Positions 26,613 to 34,965 of a DNA stretch of 64,000 bases are shown here, one piece after another. How positions within the stretch are numbered: position 1 is the first letter of the stretch; each line of letters begins with the position of its first letter. The notes under the pieces are model-generated. The model had not been told where the DNA came from and did no database searches. It saw nothing but the letters and a program-made list of their open reading frames with translations. A program made the translations under genes and the position numbers. This stretch comes from an uncultured Acidobacteriota bacterium (GTDB taxonomy: Bacteria > Acidobacteriota > CAIWXX01): assembly GCA_903916735.1 (NCBI GenBank), contig CAIWXX010000082.1:102912-166911 (forward strand), given 5' to 3'.

Positions 26613-27161
26613 TTATGAAGCGCGTTGGAGAAGTGTTGAAAGCCGTATGTTGAGAGTGACGTTGTCACCCTCCTGGCCGCCGGCCGAGAGATCAATGCTA
26701 TCGATCATCAAAAAGACCTGTGCTCCTTCGACTTCCGATAGAAATTGCCGGATCTGTTCGTAGGTTCCCGTCAGTTGAAAGGATAGTCTCATGGTTACCA
26801 ATTGCTGTTTTTCTTCGCTTTCCATTGAATAGCCGATATTGTTGATTGGAATCCCCGAGTCATCGGCAATCTTTTGCAGCGATTTCCTCACCCGCTCGAA
26901 TCCTTCCTTTTCACCGGTGACCATCTGGCCGAAGAAATAGGAGACGTCTGAAAGTGTGTTCTGGAGAGTCGCTTTCCTTGATACCAGGTCGTCATATTCC
27001 TTTTTCGCGGTGGCAAGCCGTTCAGCTCTTATCCGTTCAATCTCGCCCTGGATTCGCACCTTTCGTGCCTGAGGATGTGTAACAAGTTGCATGAAGATGA
27101 TATTCCCGACGATGAAAAGAATAGCGATGCCCAGGAGAATTCGGGGGCGGCGATCTGTCAT
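26613..27161 (-). CDS. pilO: PilO-like inner-membrane assembly protein
   Basis: A 182-residue bitopic protein: membrane helix ~8-24 (ILLGIAILFIVGNIIFMQL), coiled coil ~30-75 (IQGEIERIRAERLATAKKEYDDLVSRK), then a ferredoxin-like periplasmic domain (ISIN-type block PINNIGYSMESEEKQQLVTMRLSFQLTGTY; FLSEVEGAQVFLMIDSIDLS). This is the PilO/GspM layout. It overlaps pilN by 4 bases (ATGA), so the two are translationally coupled and probably dimerize as in type IV pili. Confidence 0.88.
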   Translation of the reverse strand: MTDRRPRILLGIAILFIVGNIIFMQLVTHPQARKVRIQGEIERIRAERLATAKKEYDDLVSRKATLQNTLSDVSYFFGQMVTGEKEGFERVRKSLQKIADDSGIPINNIGYSMESEEKQQLVTMRLSFQLTGTYEQIRQFLSEVEGAQVFLMIDSIDLSAGGQEGDNVTLNIRLSTLLQRAS

Positions 27162-27790
27162 TGCCCGTTCCCTCGGTTCGTCTCCTCGCCGCCGGATTCT
27201 TTATCGGCCGGTGGTGGTGGAGGCGGCCCAATAGACGGATTGTAGGAGGCCGTGATTAAATATTCGATGCCGGCATTGCCTTGGGATACGCTTTCGCTGA
27301 GGGGATTGACCGATGAAAAGGCCTTCGAGTTCCGCATTCTTCTCATGAAATTGAGTGCCGCATCGAGTGTCCGAGCCCTGAACCGGATACTCAGACTGAC
27401 ATTTCCATGTTCAGTTATTGTCGGGTTGATACTCATCAAGATAACAGCCGGCGGCATGGTCGCTTCCATCCAGTCGAGGAGGCGCACCCAGGAGAGGGAT
27501 GCACGATCAATCTGCCGGTTGACAAAAGCGACTTGTGACAGCTCCCGACGCTGTTCCAATGCATCAATCTCCGCCCGCAGCACCATTTTCATCTCTTCGC
27601 CCTTTTTAATGTCCCATTCCTGCTTGTTGTGGCTGGAGACGATGGAGTGAAGTTTTCGCCATGAGCTTGTCGCGGACCATGTGTTATAAATCGTGAGCCC
27701 GAGGGCAAGAGCGGAGCAGAAAATCAGGCCGGCATAGAGAAGATTGCGGTTTTGGAAAGGTTGGGGGGAGAGATTCAGATCGAGTCTCAT
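27158..27790 (-). CDS. pilN: PilN-like inner-membrane assembly protein
   Basis: A 210-residue bitopic protein. The N-terminal motif DLNLSPQPFQNRN is the PilN cytoplasmic peptide that binds PilM. A membrane helix (~17-37), a coiled-coil stretch and a periplasmic ferredoxin-like domain follow (PAVILMSINPTITEHGNVSLSIRFRARTLDAALNFMRRM). The C-terminus is Pro/Glu-rich. It overlaps pilM by 4 bases and pilO by 4 bases, a classic co-translated PilMNO block. Confidence 0.88.
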   Translation of the reverse strand: MRLDLNLSPQPFQNRNLLYAGLIFCSALALGLTIYNTWSATSSWRKLHSIVSSHNKQEWDIKKGEEMKMVLRAEIDALEQRRELSQVAFVNRQIDRASLSWVRLLDWMEATMPPAVILMSINPTITEHGNVSLSIRFRARTLDAALNFMRRMRNSKAFSSVNPLSESVSQGNAGIEYLITASYNPSIGPPPPPPADKESGGEETNRGNGQ

Positions 27791-28773
27791 CGCAGTGCGG
27801 CTCCGATCAGAGGCAGCAGGATCTGAGCAGTGATGGGCGATGGGGCTTCGCCTCCGGCTTCGACCAGCTCCGGCAGACCACCCACCAGGATTTTTGAAGG
27901 TATTTCTGTGTGCATCCGATCGAGGAGCGCGTCGAGAGCGCCTGTCGTCTCGCGCACAATCACCGTCGTGATCGGGCGGCCATTTGAAATTTTATCTTCA
28001 TAGTAACGCGCCGTCGCCAACAGATCCTCGATGATGACGCTCAGCCGGCTCTCAACCGGGTCGCCCGTCAGATCCCGTGTCTTTGTCCTGAAAAGCACAA
28101 CATTGCCTCCACTGATCAATGTCTGCGAAATATAGGAACGGTCATGATTCAGGATCAGCATCGAAGAATCAGGCTGTCGGTCGAGTTCCATCCGATTGAT
28201 GGCCGCGAGCAGATTGAAGCTGGGTATATCGACGCAGCCCAGTTCATATCCGAGGCCTGAGATCATTTCATAATATTGAGCGAGGATGCCGTTGTGGATG
28301 ACAACGCTCAGAAGGATCGGCTTGGGGGGTTTACGCAGGATTTGATAGGAGAGAGCCGCTTCGTTGGAAGGGAAGGGCAAAACCTTCTTGAGCTTATGCA
28401 GAATTAGATCCCTGACATGTTGCGGCTCACTCGGCAGCGATTCAAAATCGTCGAAAATCGTCACTTTGACGCCGCCTTCAGGGATGAGAAGAGTCAGCGG
28501 CCCAGGTTCGATTCCAGCTTTTTTCAATGCACGTTCGCAGATCTGCTTGGCAACATCCTCTTTGGCGATGTTGCGTTGCGAGAAATGCGGCTCGATGACA
28601 CCGGCTGGGATCTCTTCCATGTGTGCCGATCGGATCACGATTTTATCGTTCTTGGGCTGGATCGATGCCGCGACACACCGATCAGCGCAGATTTCAATGC
28701 AATCATGTGGGTAACGCGGATGAAGGAAAAAATCAGAGACGCGCGATGTGAGAGATATCGAGGGAGACGGCAT
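27787..28773 (-). CDS. pilM: PilM-like actin-fold cytoplasmic assembly protein
   Basis: A 328-residue protein with features of the PilM/GspL actin-like fold: CIEICADRCVAASI near the start (phosphate-1 loop position), ILHKLKKVLPFPSNEAALSYQIL, and GCVDIPSFNLLAAINRM. The ATG at 28773 is supported by AGGAGAAG 7 bases upstream; an earlier in-frame start lacks one. Some nucleotide-binding residues look diverged from textbook PilM, so ATP binding is uncertain. It would sit under the inner membrane, bind the PilN tail and link the PilB/PilC motor to the periplasmic PilNOP scaffold. A 245-base gap holding a dispersed repeat separates it from the upstream ATPase gene. Confidence 0.85.
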   Translation of the reverse strand: MPSPSISLTSRVSDFFLHPRYPHDCIEICADRCVAASIQPKNDKIVIRSAHMEEIPAGVIEPHFSQRNIAKEDVAKQICERALKKAGIEPGPLTLLIPEGGVKVTIFDDFESLPSEPQHVRDLILHKLKKVLPFPSNEAALSYQILRKPPKPILLSVVIHNGILAQYYEMISGLGYELGCVDIPSFNLLAAINRMELDRQPDSSMLILNHDRSYISQTLISGGNVVLFRTKTRDLTGDPVESRLSVIIEDLLATARYYEDKISNGRPITTVIVRETTGALDALLDRMHTEIPSKILVGGLPELVEAGGEAPSPITAQILLPLIGAALR

Positions 28774-29018
28774 CAGCGTGCTTCTCCTAACGCGGCATAG
28801 CCGCAACCAAACAAGATGGCTTCGACAACCATCGCACCCGAACCTCTCAGGAATTTACGATTCTGTCTGATCACAACTTTTGCCATTTTGTGCACAGATT
28901 TCACCGATCAGATACTAACGGTAAGCCGTCAGTAACAAGCAGAAAGTGAAATCCCTTTGACCTGTGGATCTGTCGATCGATGTCGCGATTGATCTGTGGG
29001 TTTCGCAGAGTCATATTT
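28774..29018. other. Intergenic gap inside the pilus operon
   Basis: No gene is supported here. The gap breaks an otherwise tight operon and contains a dispersed repeat copy (28840-28916), so an element insertion between the ATPase gene and pilM is likely. Confidence 0.55.
28840..28916 (-). repeat. Dispersed intergenic repeat, copy A of type R2
   Basis: About 75 bases on the minus strand nearly match 54658-54733 on the plus strand; a 43-base core beginning GTATCTGATCGGTGAAATCT is identical. It contains the palindrome TGTGCACA in the unit GGTGAAATCTGTGCACAAAA, related to the R1 units (TGTCGACA, TGTCAACA). Confidence 0.78.
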
Positions 29019-30647
29019 TCATTCCACAAAGGTCACTTTGTTGATCTCGCGCAATGTCGTCAGGCCATCCAGAACCTTCTGCACCGCTGATTCCCGCAAG
29101 AATGTCATTCCTTCTTCCTTGGCGGCCTGCTTGATTTCGGCCATTGATTTGCGGTCGAGGATCATACCACGGATGCGATCGCTGAGAGGCAGGATTTCGC
29201 ATATGGCCGACCGGCCTTTGAACCCCGTGCCCTGACAGTCGGGGCATCCCCGGGCCTGATAGAAATCATATTCGGCGTATTTCTGAGGATCCATGCCGGA
29301 TTCAACAAGTAAATCCGCGGCCACTGTCGATCGGGTCTTGCAGAGAGGGCAGAGGAGTCGCACGAGTCGCTGCGCCACAATGCAGATCAGGGCTGAAACA
29401 AAATTGTATGGTTCGACTCCCATGTTCAGCAGCCGACCGAGAACGTCGATCACGTTATTTGCGTGAACGGTTGTGAAAACGAGGTGTCCGGTGAGCGCCG
29501 ATTGCACGGCGATCTGGGCGGTTTCGGGGTCACGGATTTCGCCGACCATGATCTTGTCGGGGTCATGGCGCAGAATCGACCTGAGGCCACGGGCGAAGGT
29601 GAGTCCCTTTTTTTCGTTGACAGGCACCTGCGTAATGCCGACGATCTGGTATTCGACAGGGTCTTCGATGGTGATGATTTTGTCTTCAGAGCTTTTGATT
29701 TCGGACAGCGCCGCATAGAGCGTTGTCGTCTTGCCGCTGCCGGTTGGGCCTGTCACGAGCACCATTCCATAGGGCTCGGAGATATATTTCCGGAGGCGCT
29801 TGAGCTCGGGGCCCGAAAATCCGAGTAGATCCAGGCGCAATTCCGCGAACGCCTCATTGATGGCTTCCTTATCGAGAATACGGATGACGGCATCTTCGCC
29901 AAAGACGCTCGGCATGATCGACACGCGGAAGTCGATCGTCTTGCCCTTCATCTTCAGACGGAATCGTCCGTCCTGCGGGATCCGCCGTTCGGCGATGTCC
30001 AGTTCGCTCATGACCTTCACGCGTGAAATGATCGCTCCGTGGAATTTTTTGTCGATGGGTTCCATCGCCTGGTAGAGCACGCCATCGATCCGGTACTTCA
30101 CCATGACTTCGCGATCGCGCGTTTCGATGTGTATATCCGACGCACGCCTCTGCACCGCGGTGAAGATGATCGAATCGACAAGCTTGATCATGGAACTGCC
30201 GTCGGTTGTGAGCCGGTCTATTGATATCGATTCTTCACCGTTCTCCTCATCCGGGATTACCTGCAGCTTGAAGCCTTCGGTGGCGTCGTCGAGGACGCGC
30301 TGAGAGCTTTCACTCTTCTTCAGCGTCTCCTGGATCGCTGAGCTCGTGCCGACATAAACCTGGATGCTGCCGCCAAGAAGCAGCTCCAATTCATCGATTC
30401 GCGGCAGATCCGATGGATCCGCCATCGCAATGTGGACGGTGTTAGCGACCTTCTTCAATGGAATGAAGTTGTACTTATACATCAGTTCCACGGGGATCGT
30501 CCGCAGAAGTCTTGGATCGAACGAGACTGAGTTCAGATCGATGAAGGGCAAACGGTGGCGTTCAGCGCAGCGCCGTGTCTCTTCTTCCTCGTGGAGCCGC
30601 TCCTGTTCAGGGATCGCCCCGGATTTTTCCATCATTGGGCTGGCCAT
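29019..30647 (-). CDS. PilB/GspE-type assembly ATPase
   Basis: A 542-residue type IV pilus/type II secretion motor ATPase. Residues ~30-150 form an N-terminal GSPII_E/MshEN-type domain (FIDLNSVSFDPRLLRTIPVELMYKYNFIPLKK). The catalytic core has Walker A GPTGSGKTTTLYAAL, the Asp box (TIEDPVEYQI), Walker B (IMVGEIRDPETAQIA) and the His box (TGHLVFTTVHANN). A zinc site follows (CPLCKT... and GCPDCQGTG), a mark of extension ATPases rather than PilT. The start at 30647 has AGGT 7 bases upstream; an upstream TTG is possible. It works with the PilC/GspF protein encoded just before it. No pilin gene or PilT lies in the window, so pilus versus type II secretion cannot be decided. Confidence 0.93.
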   Translation of the reverse strand: MASPMMEKSGAIPEQERLHEEEETRRCAERHRLPFIDLNSVSFDPRLLRTIPVELMYKYNFIPLKKVANTVHIAMADPSDLPRIDELELLLGGSIQVYVGTSSAIQETLKKSESSQRVLDDATEGFKLQVIPDEENGEESISIDRLTTDGSSMIKLVDSIIFTAVQRRASDIHIETRDREVMVKYRIDGVLYQAMEPIDKKFHGAIISRVKVMSELDIAERRIPQDGRFRLKMKGKTIDFRVSIMPSVFGEDAVIRILDKEAINEAFAELRLDLLGFSGPELKRLRKYISEPYGMVLVTGPTGSGKTTTLYAALSEIKSSEDKIITIEDPVEYQIVGITQVPVNEKKGLTFARGLRSILRHDPDKIMVGEIRDPETAQIAVQSALTGHLVFTTVHANNVIDVLGRLLNMGVEPYNFVSALICIVAQRLVRLLCPLCKTRSTVAADLLVESGMDPQKYAEYDFYQARGCPDCQGTGFKGRSAICEILPLSDRIRGMILDRKSMAEIKQAAKEEGMTFLRESAVQKVLDGLTTLREINKVTFVE

Positions 30648-30779
30648 CTGAGTACCTATCTTTCTCGCAATGGCAAATGCCGGCAACGTTCATGCAAATG
30701 TGAACGCGGGCATACCGTGTTGTCAGCTTTCATGTTCACGAGTTTTATTAACGAAGCTGCTCTCATAATCAACCACGCG

Positions 30780-31991
30780 CTAGTGATAAACCTGGGACAT
30801 GCTGAAAAGCGGTAAATATATCGACAATAATAAAGTGGCGATGATGACACCCATGACGACAAGGACAATCGGTTCGAGCATTGAGAGCAAAGCCGCCAGG
30901 CGTGTCTCAACCTGCTCGTCGTAAAAGGCTGCAAGCTCGGCCAGGAGGCTATCAAGACTTCCGGTTGTTTCGCCTACTTGGATCATCTCTAACGACATCG
31001 ACGGGAAAATGTTGGTTGACTGGAGGGCTGCCGAGACTGTTTCGCCTTCCCGTACGAGCCGGATACTGTGCAGAATCTCGCGGGACATGTAGGTATTCCC
31101 CATGGCGCCAGCTGAGATGTCCATGCTATCGACAACAGGAATTCCACCCGAGATGAGTGTGGAAAATGTCCTGGCATACTGGCTGATGGAGAACTCGTGC
31201 CAAATGCGCCCAATAATCGGAATTCTGAATTTCCACCGATCAATAGTCAATCGCCCGGACTCTGATCGCGCCCAGGACCAGACGAGGAAAATGACGATCA
31301 ACGATATCGCAGCGATGAAAAGTATCTCTTTACGAATGAAGGTTGCGGTCGAGAGAAGGAAAGTGGTAATTGCAGGAAGAGTTGCATCGTTCTCGGCGAA
31401 TGTCGCGGCGAACTTGGGAATGACGAAAACCGTCATGATGGTTGCGAGCACCATGGAAAGCAGGAAAAGCACAGCTGGATAGATCATGGCGCTCCGGATC
31501 TTGCGCCGGGCCGTGAGCATTTGCTGCTGGTATGTCATGAAACGACGGAGGACGGCATCCATGTTGCCGCTGCGCTCGCCGGCGAAAAGCGATGCGGCAT
31601 AGACAGGCGGGAAAAGCTGCTTCTTTTCCTGGAAGGCTTCTGAGAGCGATCGGCCTGCCTTGATCTTCTCACGGATGTCGTTCAGTGTCTCCTTGAAAAA
31701 GTCCTCTTTCATTTTATCGACGATAACATCAAGCGCGCGGAGAACAGGGAGCCCTGATCGAAGAAGGGCTGCAAATTGTTGATTGAAGACGAGAAAACGC
31801 TGTTCGTTGAGCCGTCGAGAAAAAAGCGCTCGCGGGCTGAATAGAGCATAAAGCCAGTTTTTCTTAATGGACAGCAGGAAAAGGCCTTTGTTTTCAATAT
31901 CGTGACGCACCTCTTCCATGCTTTCGGCGACGATTGACCGGGAGATGACCTCACCCTGTTCCGTGCCGATTTTACATGCGTAGAGCGCCAT
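30780..31991 (-). CDS. PilC/GspF-type inner-membrane platform protein
   Basis: A 403-residue polytopic protein, first gene of the leftward pilus/secretion operon. It has the two repeated T2SSF domains: ~65-190 (FNQQFAALLRSGLPVLRALDVI...AGERSGNMDAVLRRF) and ~270-390 (FSISQYARTFSTLISGGIPVVDSMDISAGAMGN...IQVGETTGSLDSLLAELAAFYDEQVE), each followed by hydrophobic helices (~167-190, ~220-240 and ~370-395). It forms the rotating platform driven by the ATPase of the next gene. A 92-base gap precedes that ATPase gene. It starts at an ATG with GGTGA upstream. Confidence 0.93.
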   Translation of the reverse strand: MALYACKIGTEQGEVISRSIVAESMEEVRHDIENKGLFLLSIKKNWLYALFSPRALFSRRLNEQRFLVFNQQFAALLRSGLPVLRALDVIVDKMKEDFFKETLNDIREKIKAGRSLSEAFQEKKQLFPPVYAASLFAGERSGNMDAVLRRFMTYQQQMLTARRKIRSAMIYPAVLFLLSMVLATIMTVFVIPKFAATFAENDATLPAITTFLLSTATFIRKEILFIAAISLIVIFLVWSWARSESGRLTIDRWKFRIPIIGRIWHEFSISQYARTFSTLISGGIPVVDSMDISAGAMGNTYMSREILHSIRLVREGETVSAALQSTNIFPSMSLEMIQVGETTGSLDSLLAELAAFYDEQVETRLAALLSMLEPIVLVVMGVIIATLLLSIYLPLFSMSQVYH

Positions 31992-32204
31992 CTTTCACCA
32001 ATGAATGCGTATCAGTCAGAATTTCCCCATCACATCAATACATTACCGGGAGGAGGTGAGATTTATTCCCAGTAAAATGAAATAGTGTCCTGTGTGATCG
32101 AGAAGTGTGCTTGAAATATCCGGCGGCGACACTGGACTCATCCAGCTGATTCGCTGCGATGGCCTGGGAGGAAATTCATGATACGTCTCCGCCACTGAAT
32201 GCAT

Positions 32205-34787
32205 TCAGAGCATATTTCGGACCGGTTGTTGCATTTTCGCTTTCCGCTCTGCGCCTTTAAGAACCCGACGCGCCAGGATCTCCTTCAGGAAGATCCCCGT
32301 AGCGGATTTTTGAACCTGAGCAACACATTCCGGCGAGCCTTCGGCGACGAGGAAGCCTCCTTCATCGCCGCCTTCGGGTCCGAGGTCGATGAGATGATCA
32401 GCGCACTTGATGACGTCGAGGTGGTGTTCGATCACAATGACGGTGTTGCCAAGATCGACAAGTCTCTGGAGCAATTCGACTAATTTCCGTACATCGTCGA
32501 AATGAAGCCCAGTTGTCGGCTCATCGAGCATATAGAGCGTGCGTCCTGTGTCCTTCCGGCTCAGCTCGCGTGCCAGCTTGATCCGTTGAGCTTCGCCGCC
32601 GGAAAGAGTCACGGCGGATTGCCCCATCGTGATATAGCCCAGTCCGACATCCTGAAGCGCGGATAGCTTCAGCCTCAGAGGATGGAGTGATCCGAGGTAG
32701 CCGATGGCCTCATCGACCGTCATCTCCAGGTAATCGGCGATGCTCTTGCCGTGAAACCGCACTTCGAGTGTTTCGCGGTTATAGCGTCGCCCGCCGCATG
32801 TTTCGCATGTGACGTAGACATCGGGCAGGAAATTCATTTCGATCCTTCGCTGTCCATCACCGCGGCAGGTTTCACATCGGCCGCCTTTCACATTGAAACT
32901 GAAACGCCCCGGCGCATACCCGCGAATTTTGGATTCAGGGAGCAGGGAGAAAAAATTCCGAAGGATTCCAAAAAGCCCGGTGTAGGTGGCGGGGTTTGAA
33001 CGAGGTGTGCGGCCGATCGGCGACTGATCGATCTGGACAACCTTATCGATGTGATGGGCGCCGTCGATTGATCGATGCGCTCCAGGCTCTTCTTTTGAGT
33101 GGTAGAGCCGGCGAGCCAGGACCCGGTAGAGAATGTCGTTGATGAGTGTGCTCTTGCCTGAGCCGGACACACCGGTGACGGCCACGAAAAGGCCGAGCGG
33201 CACATTGATGGTCAGGTTTTTGAGGTTATGTTCCCTTGCGTCACGAATGATGATGGATTTCCCGTTGCCCTGCCTGCGCGATCGTGGGACGGAAATTTCG
33301 CTATCACCACGGAGATAAGCTCCGGTCAGTGAGTCAGGACAGGCCGCGATTTCGGTGGGTGAACCGGCACAGATGAGGCGTCCGCCGTCACGCCCGGCGC
33401 GCGGGCCGAGGTCGACGACCCAATCGGCGCTTCGTGTCGTCTCCTCATCATGCTCGACCACGATGATTGTGTTGCCGCGATCGCGGAGCTCCCGAAGGCT
33501 CGCGAGCAGCTTCCGGTTATCGCGCTGGTGCAGACCGATGCTGGGCTCGTCGAGAATGTAGAGCACTCCCGTCAGGTGACTCCCGATCTGGCTGGCCAGC
33601 CTGATTCGCTGCGATTCTCCGCCGGCCAGGGTTCGTGCGGAACGGTCGAGCGAAAGATAGGAGAGTCCGAGATTCAGAAGAAATCCGATGCGTTCAAGGA
33701 TTTCGCAAATGAGCCGGTCGCCGATGGCTTTCTGGCGGTCATTGAGATGGAGCGACTGCAGTACAGTTTGCGCCTTTGCAATGGTCATGCTGACAAGTTG
33801 GTGAATGGTGGAGCCGCCGATCATCACAGCCAATGACTCGGGCCGTAGCCGTCCACCGTGGCATACGGTACATGGCTTCAGTGAGGCCGACAATTTCTCG
33901 TCTTCCTCCGCGAACACATGGTCATGCTCGATTCCGAGCCCATGACAGCGCGGGCATGCGCCGAAGGGGCTGTTGAAGGAAAAATTGCGCGGATGCAATT
34001 CGGGGATACTGATCCCACAATTCAGACAGGCCATTTTGATGGAGAAGAGAGTCTCTTCTTTGCCGGCCCGGATGAGGATCTGCCCGCTCGAAAGGCGGGA
34101 TGCCAGTTCGAGCGCCTCGTCGAGTCGCTGGATGTTTTCTTTACGAACCGCCAGCGAATCGATCAGAATGTCGATATCATGTTTCTGTCGAAGACTGAGC
34201 GGGCTTTCGAAGCCGAGATCGATCGTCCGCCCATCGACTCGTGCTCGCATTAATCCCATCCTGGCCCATGCCAAAAATTCCTTCTGGAAGGTTCCTTTCT
34301 TCCCGCGAGCGACCGGCGAGAGAACGGTGATGAGTGCCCCATCGGGGAGAGCCAGAATTTTTTCGCGGATTTGCCCGATCGGCTGCGAACGAACTGGCCG
34401 GCCGCATTGCGGACAATGTACATCACCGATGCGAGCGTAAAGCAGGCGCAGATAGTCGTAAATCTCGGTGACCGTGCCGACGGTCGAGCGAGGACTGTGG
34501 GAGATCGTCTTCTGACTGATGGAAACGGTCGGGAAGAGGCCTTCAATTGAATCGATATCGGGTCGTTCGAGCTGCTCCATGAATTGACGCGCATAGGAGG
34601 AGAGGCTTTCGAGATAGCGGCGCTGGCCTTCTGCAAAAATCGTGTCGAAGGCAAGCGACGATTTGCCTGATCCCGAGACACCCGTCATGACGATGAGTTT
34701 GTAATGGGGCAGAGTGAGGCTCAGGTTTTTTAAATTGTGTTGCCGTGCCCCCCTGATGACTATTTCTTGCATAGCCGAATCGGACAT
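32205..34787 (-). CDS. uvrA: Excinuclease ABC subunit A, short form
   Basis: An 860-residue UvrA, the damage-recognition ATPase of nucleotide excision repair. Two ABC modules are complete: Walker A GVSGSGKSSLAFDTI and GVSGSGKSTLINDIL, signatures LAGGESQRIRLA and LSGGEAQRIKLA. The UvrB-binding region (LSPVARGKKGTFQKEFL...) and zinc modules (CLNCG...CPRCHG; CETCRGDG...CETCGGRRY) are present. Between the first zinc module (GACPRCHGLG) and the next conserved CTVCHGGRLRPE only about 20 residues remain, where E. coli UvrA has over 100; most of the insertion domain is missing. The start is uncertain (ATG 34787 or GTG 34802; no clear ribosome site). It lies alone upstream of the pilus operon. Confidence 0.95.
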   Translation of the reverse strand: MSDSAMQEIVIRGARQHNLKNLSLTLPHYKLIVMTGVSGSGKSSLAFDTIFAEGQRRYLESLSSYARQFMEQLERPDIDSIEGLFPTVSISQKTISHSPRSTVGTVTEIYDYLRLLYARIGDVHCPQCGRPVRSQPIGQIREKILALPDGALITVLSPVARGKKGTFQKEFLAWARMGLMRARVDGRTIDLGFESPLSLRQKHDIDILIDSLAVRKENIQRLDEALELASRLSSGQILIRAGKEETLFSIKMACLNCGISIPELHPRNFSFNSPFGACPRCHGLGIEHDHVFAEEDEKLSASLKPCTVCHGGRLRPESLAVMIGGSTIHQLVSMTIAKAQTVLQSLHLNDRQKAIGDRLICEILERIGFLLNLGLSYLSLDRSARTLAGGESQRIRLASQIGSHLTGVLYILDEPSIGLHQRDNRKLLASLRELRDRGNTIIVVEHDEETTRSADWVVDLGPRAGRDGGRLICAGSPTEIAACPDSLTGAYLRGDSEISVPRSRRQGNGKSIIIRDAREHNLKNLTINVPLGLFVAVTGVSGSGKSTLINDILYRVLARRLYHSKEEPGAHRSIDGAHHIDKVVQIDQSPIGRTPRSNPATYTGLFGILRNFFSLLPESKIRGYAPGRFSFNVKGGRCETCRGDGQRRIEMNFLPDVYVTCETCGGRRYNRETLEVRFHGKSIADYLEMTVDEAIGYLGSLHPLRLKLSALQDVGLGYITMGQSAVTLSGGEAQRIKLARELSRKDTGRTLYMLDEPTTGLHFDDVRKLVELLQRLVDLGNTVIVIEHHLDVIKCADHLIDLGPEGGDEGGFLVAEGSPECVAQVQKSATGIFLKEILARRVLKGAERKAKMQQPVRNML

Positions 34788-34965
34788 TATACCGTCGACC
34801 ACCGGTGGTTGCCAAATAGAACGCCATCAGAGTTGCGATGCGATGATCGACAGTGCGATCCAGAGAGATTGAGATGGGCCGGAAGCTCCGACTCCATCAT
34901 GTTATCAATGAGCCGGCTGAGCCGAAATCGGACTCGATTCCTCGGGGGAATTGAAAAATCCCCAG

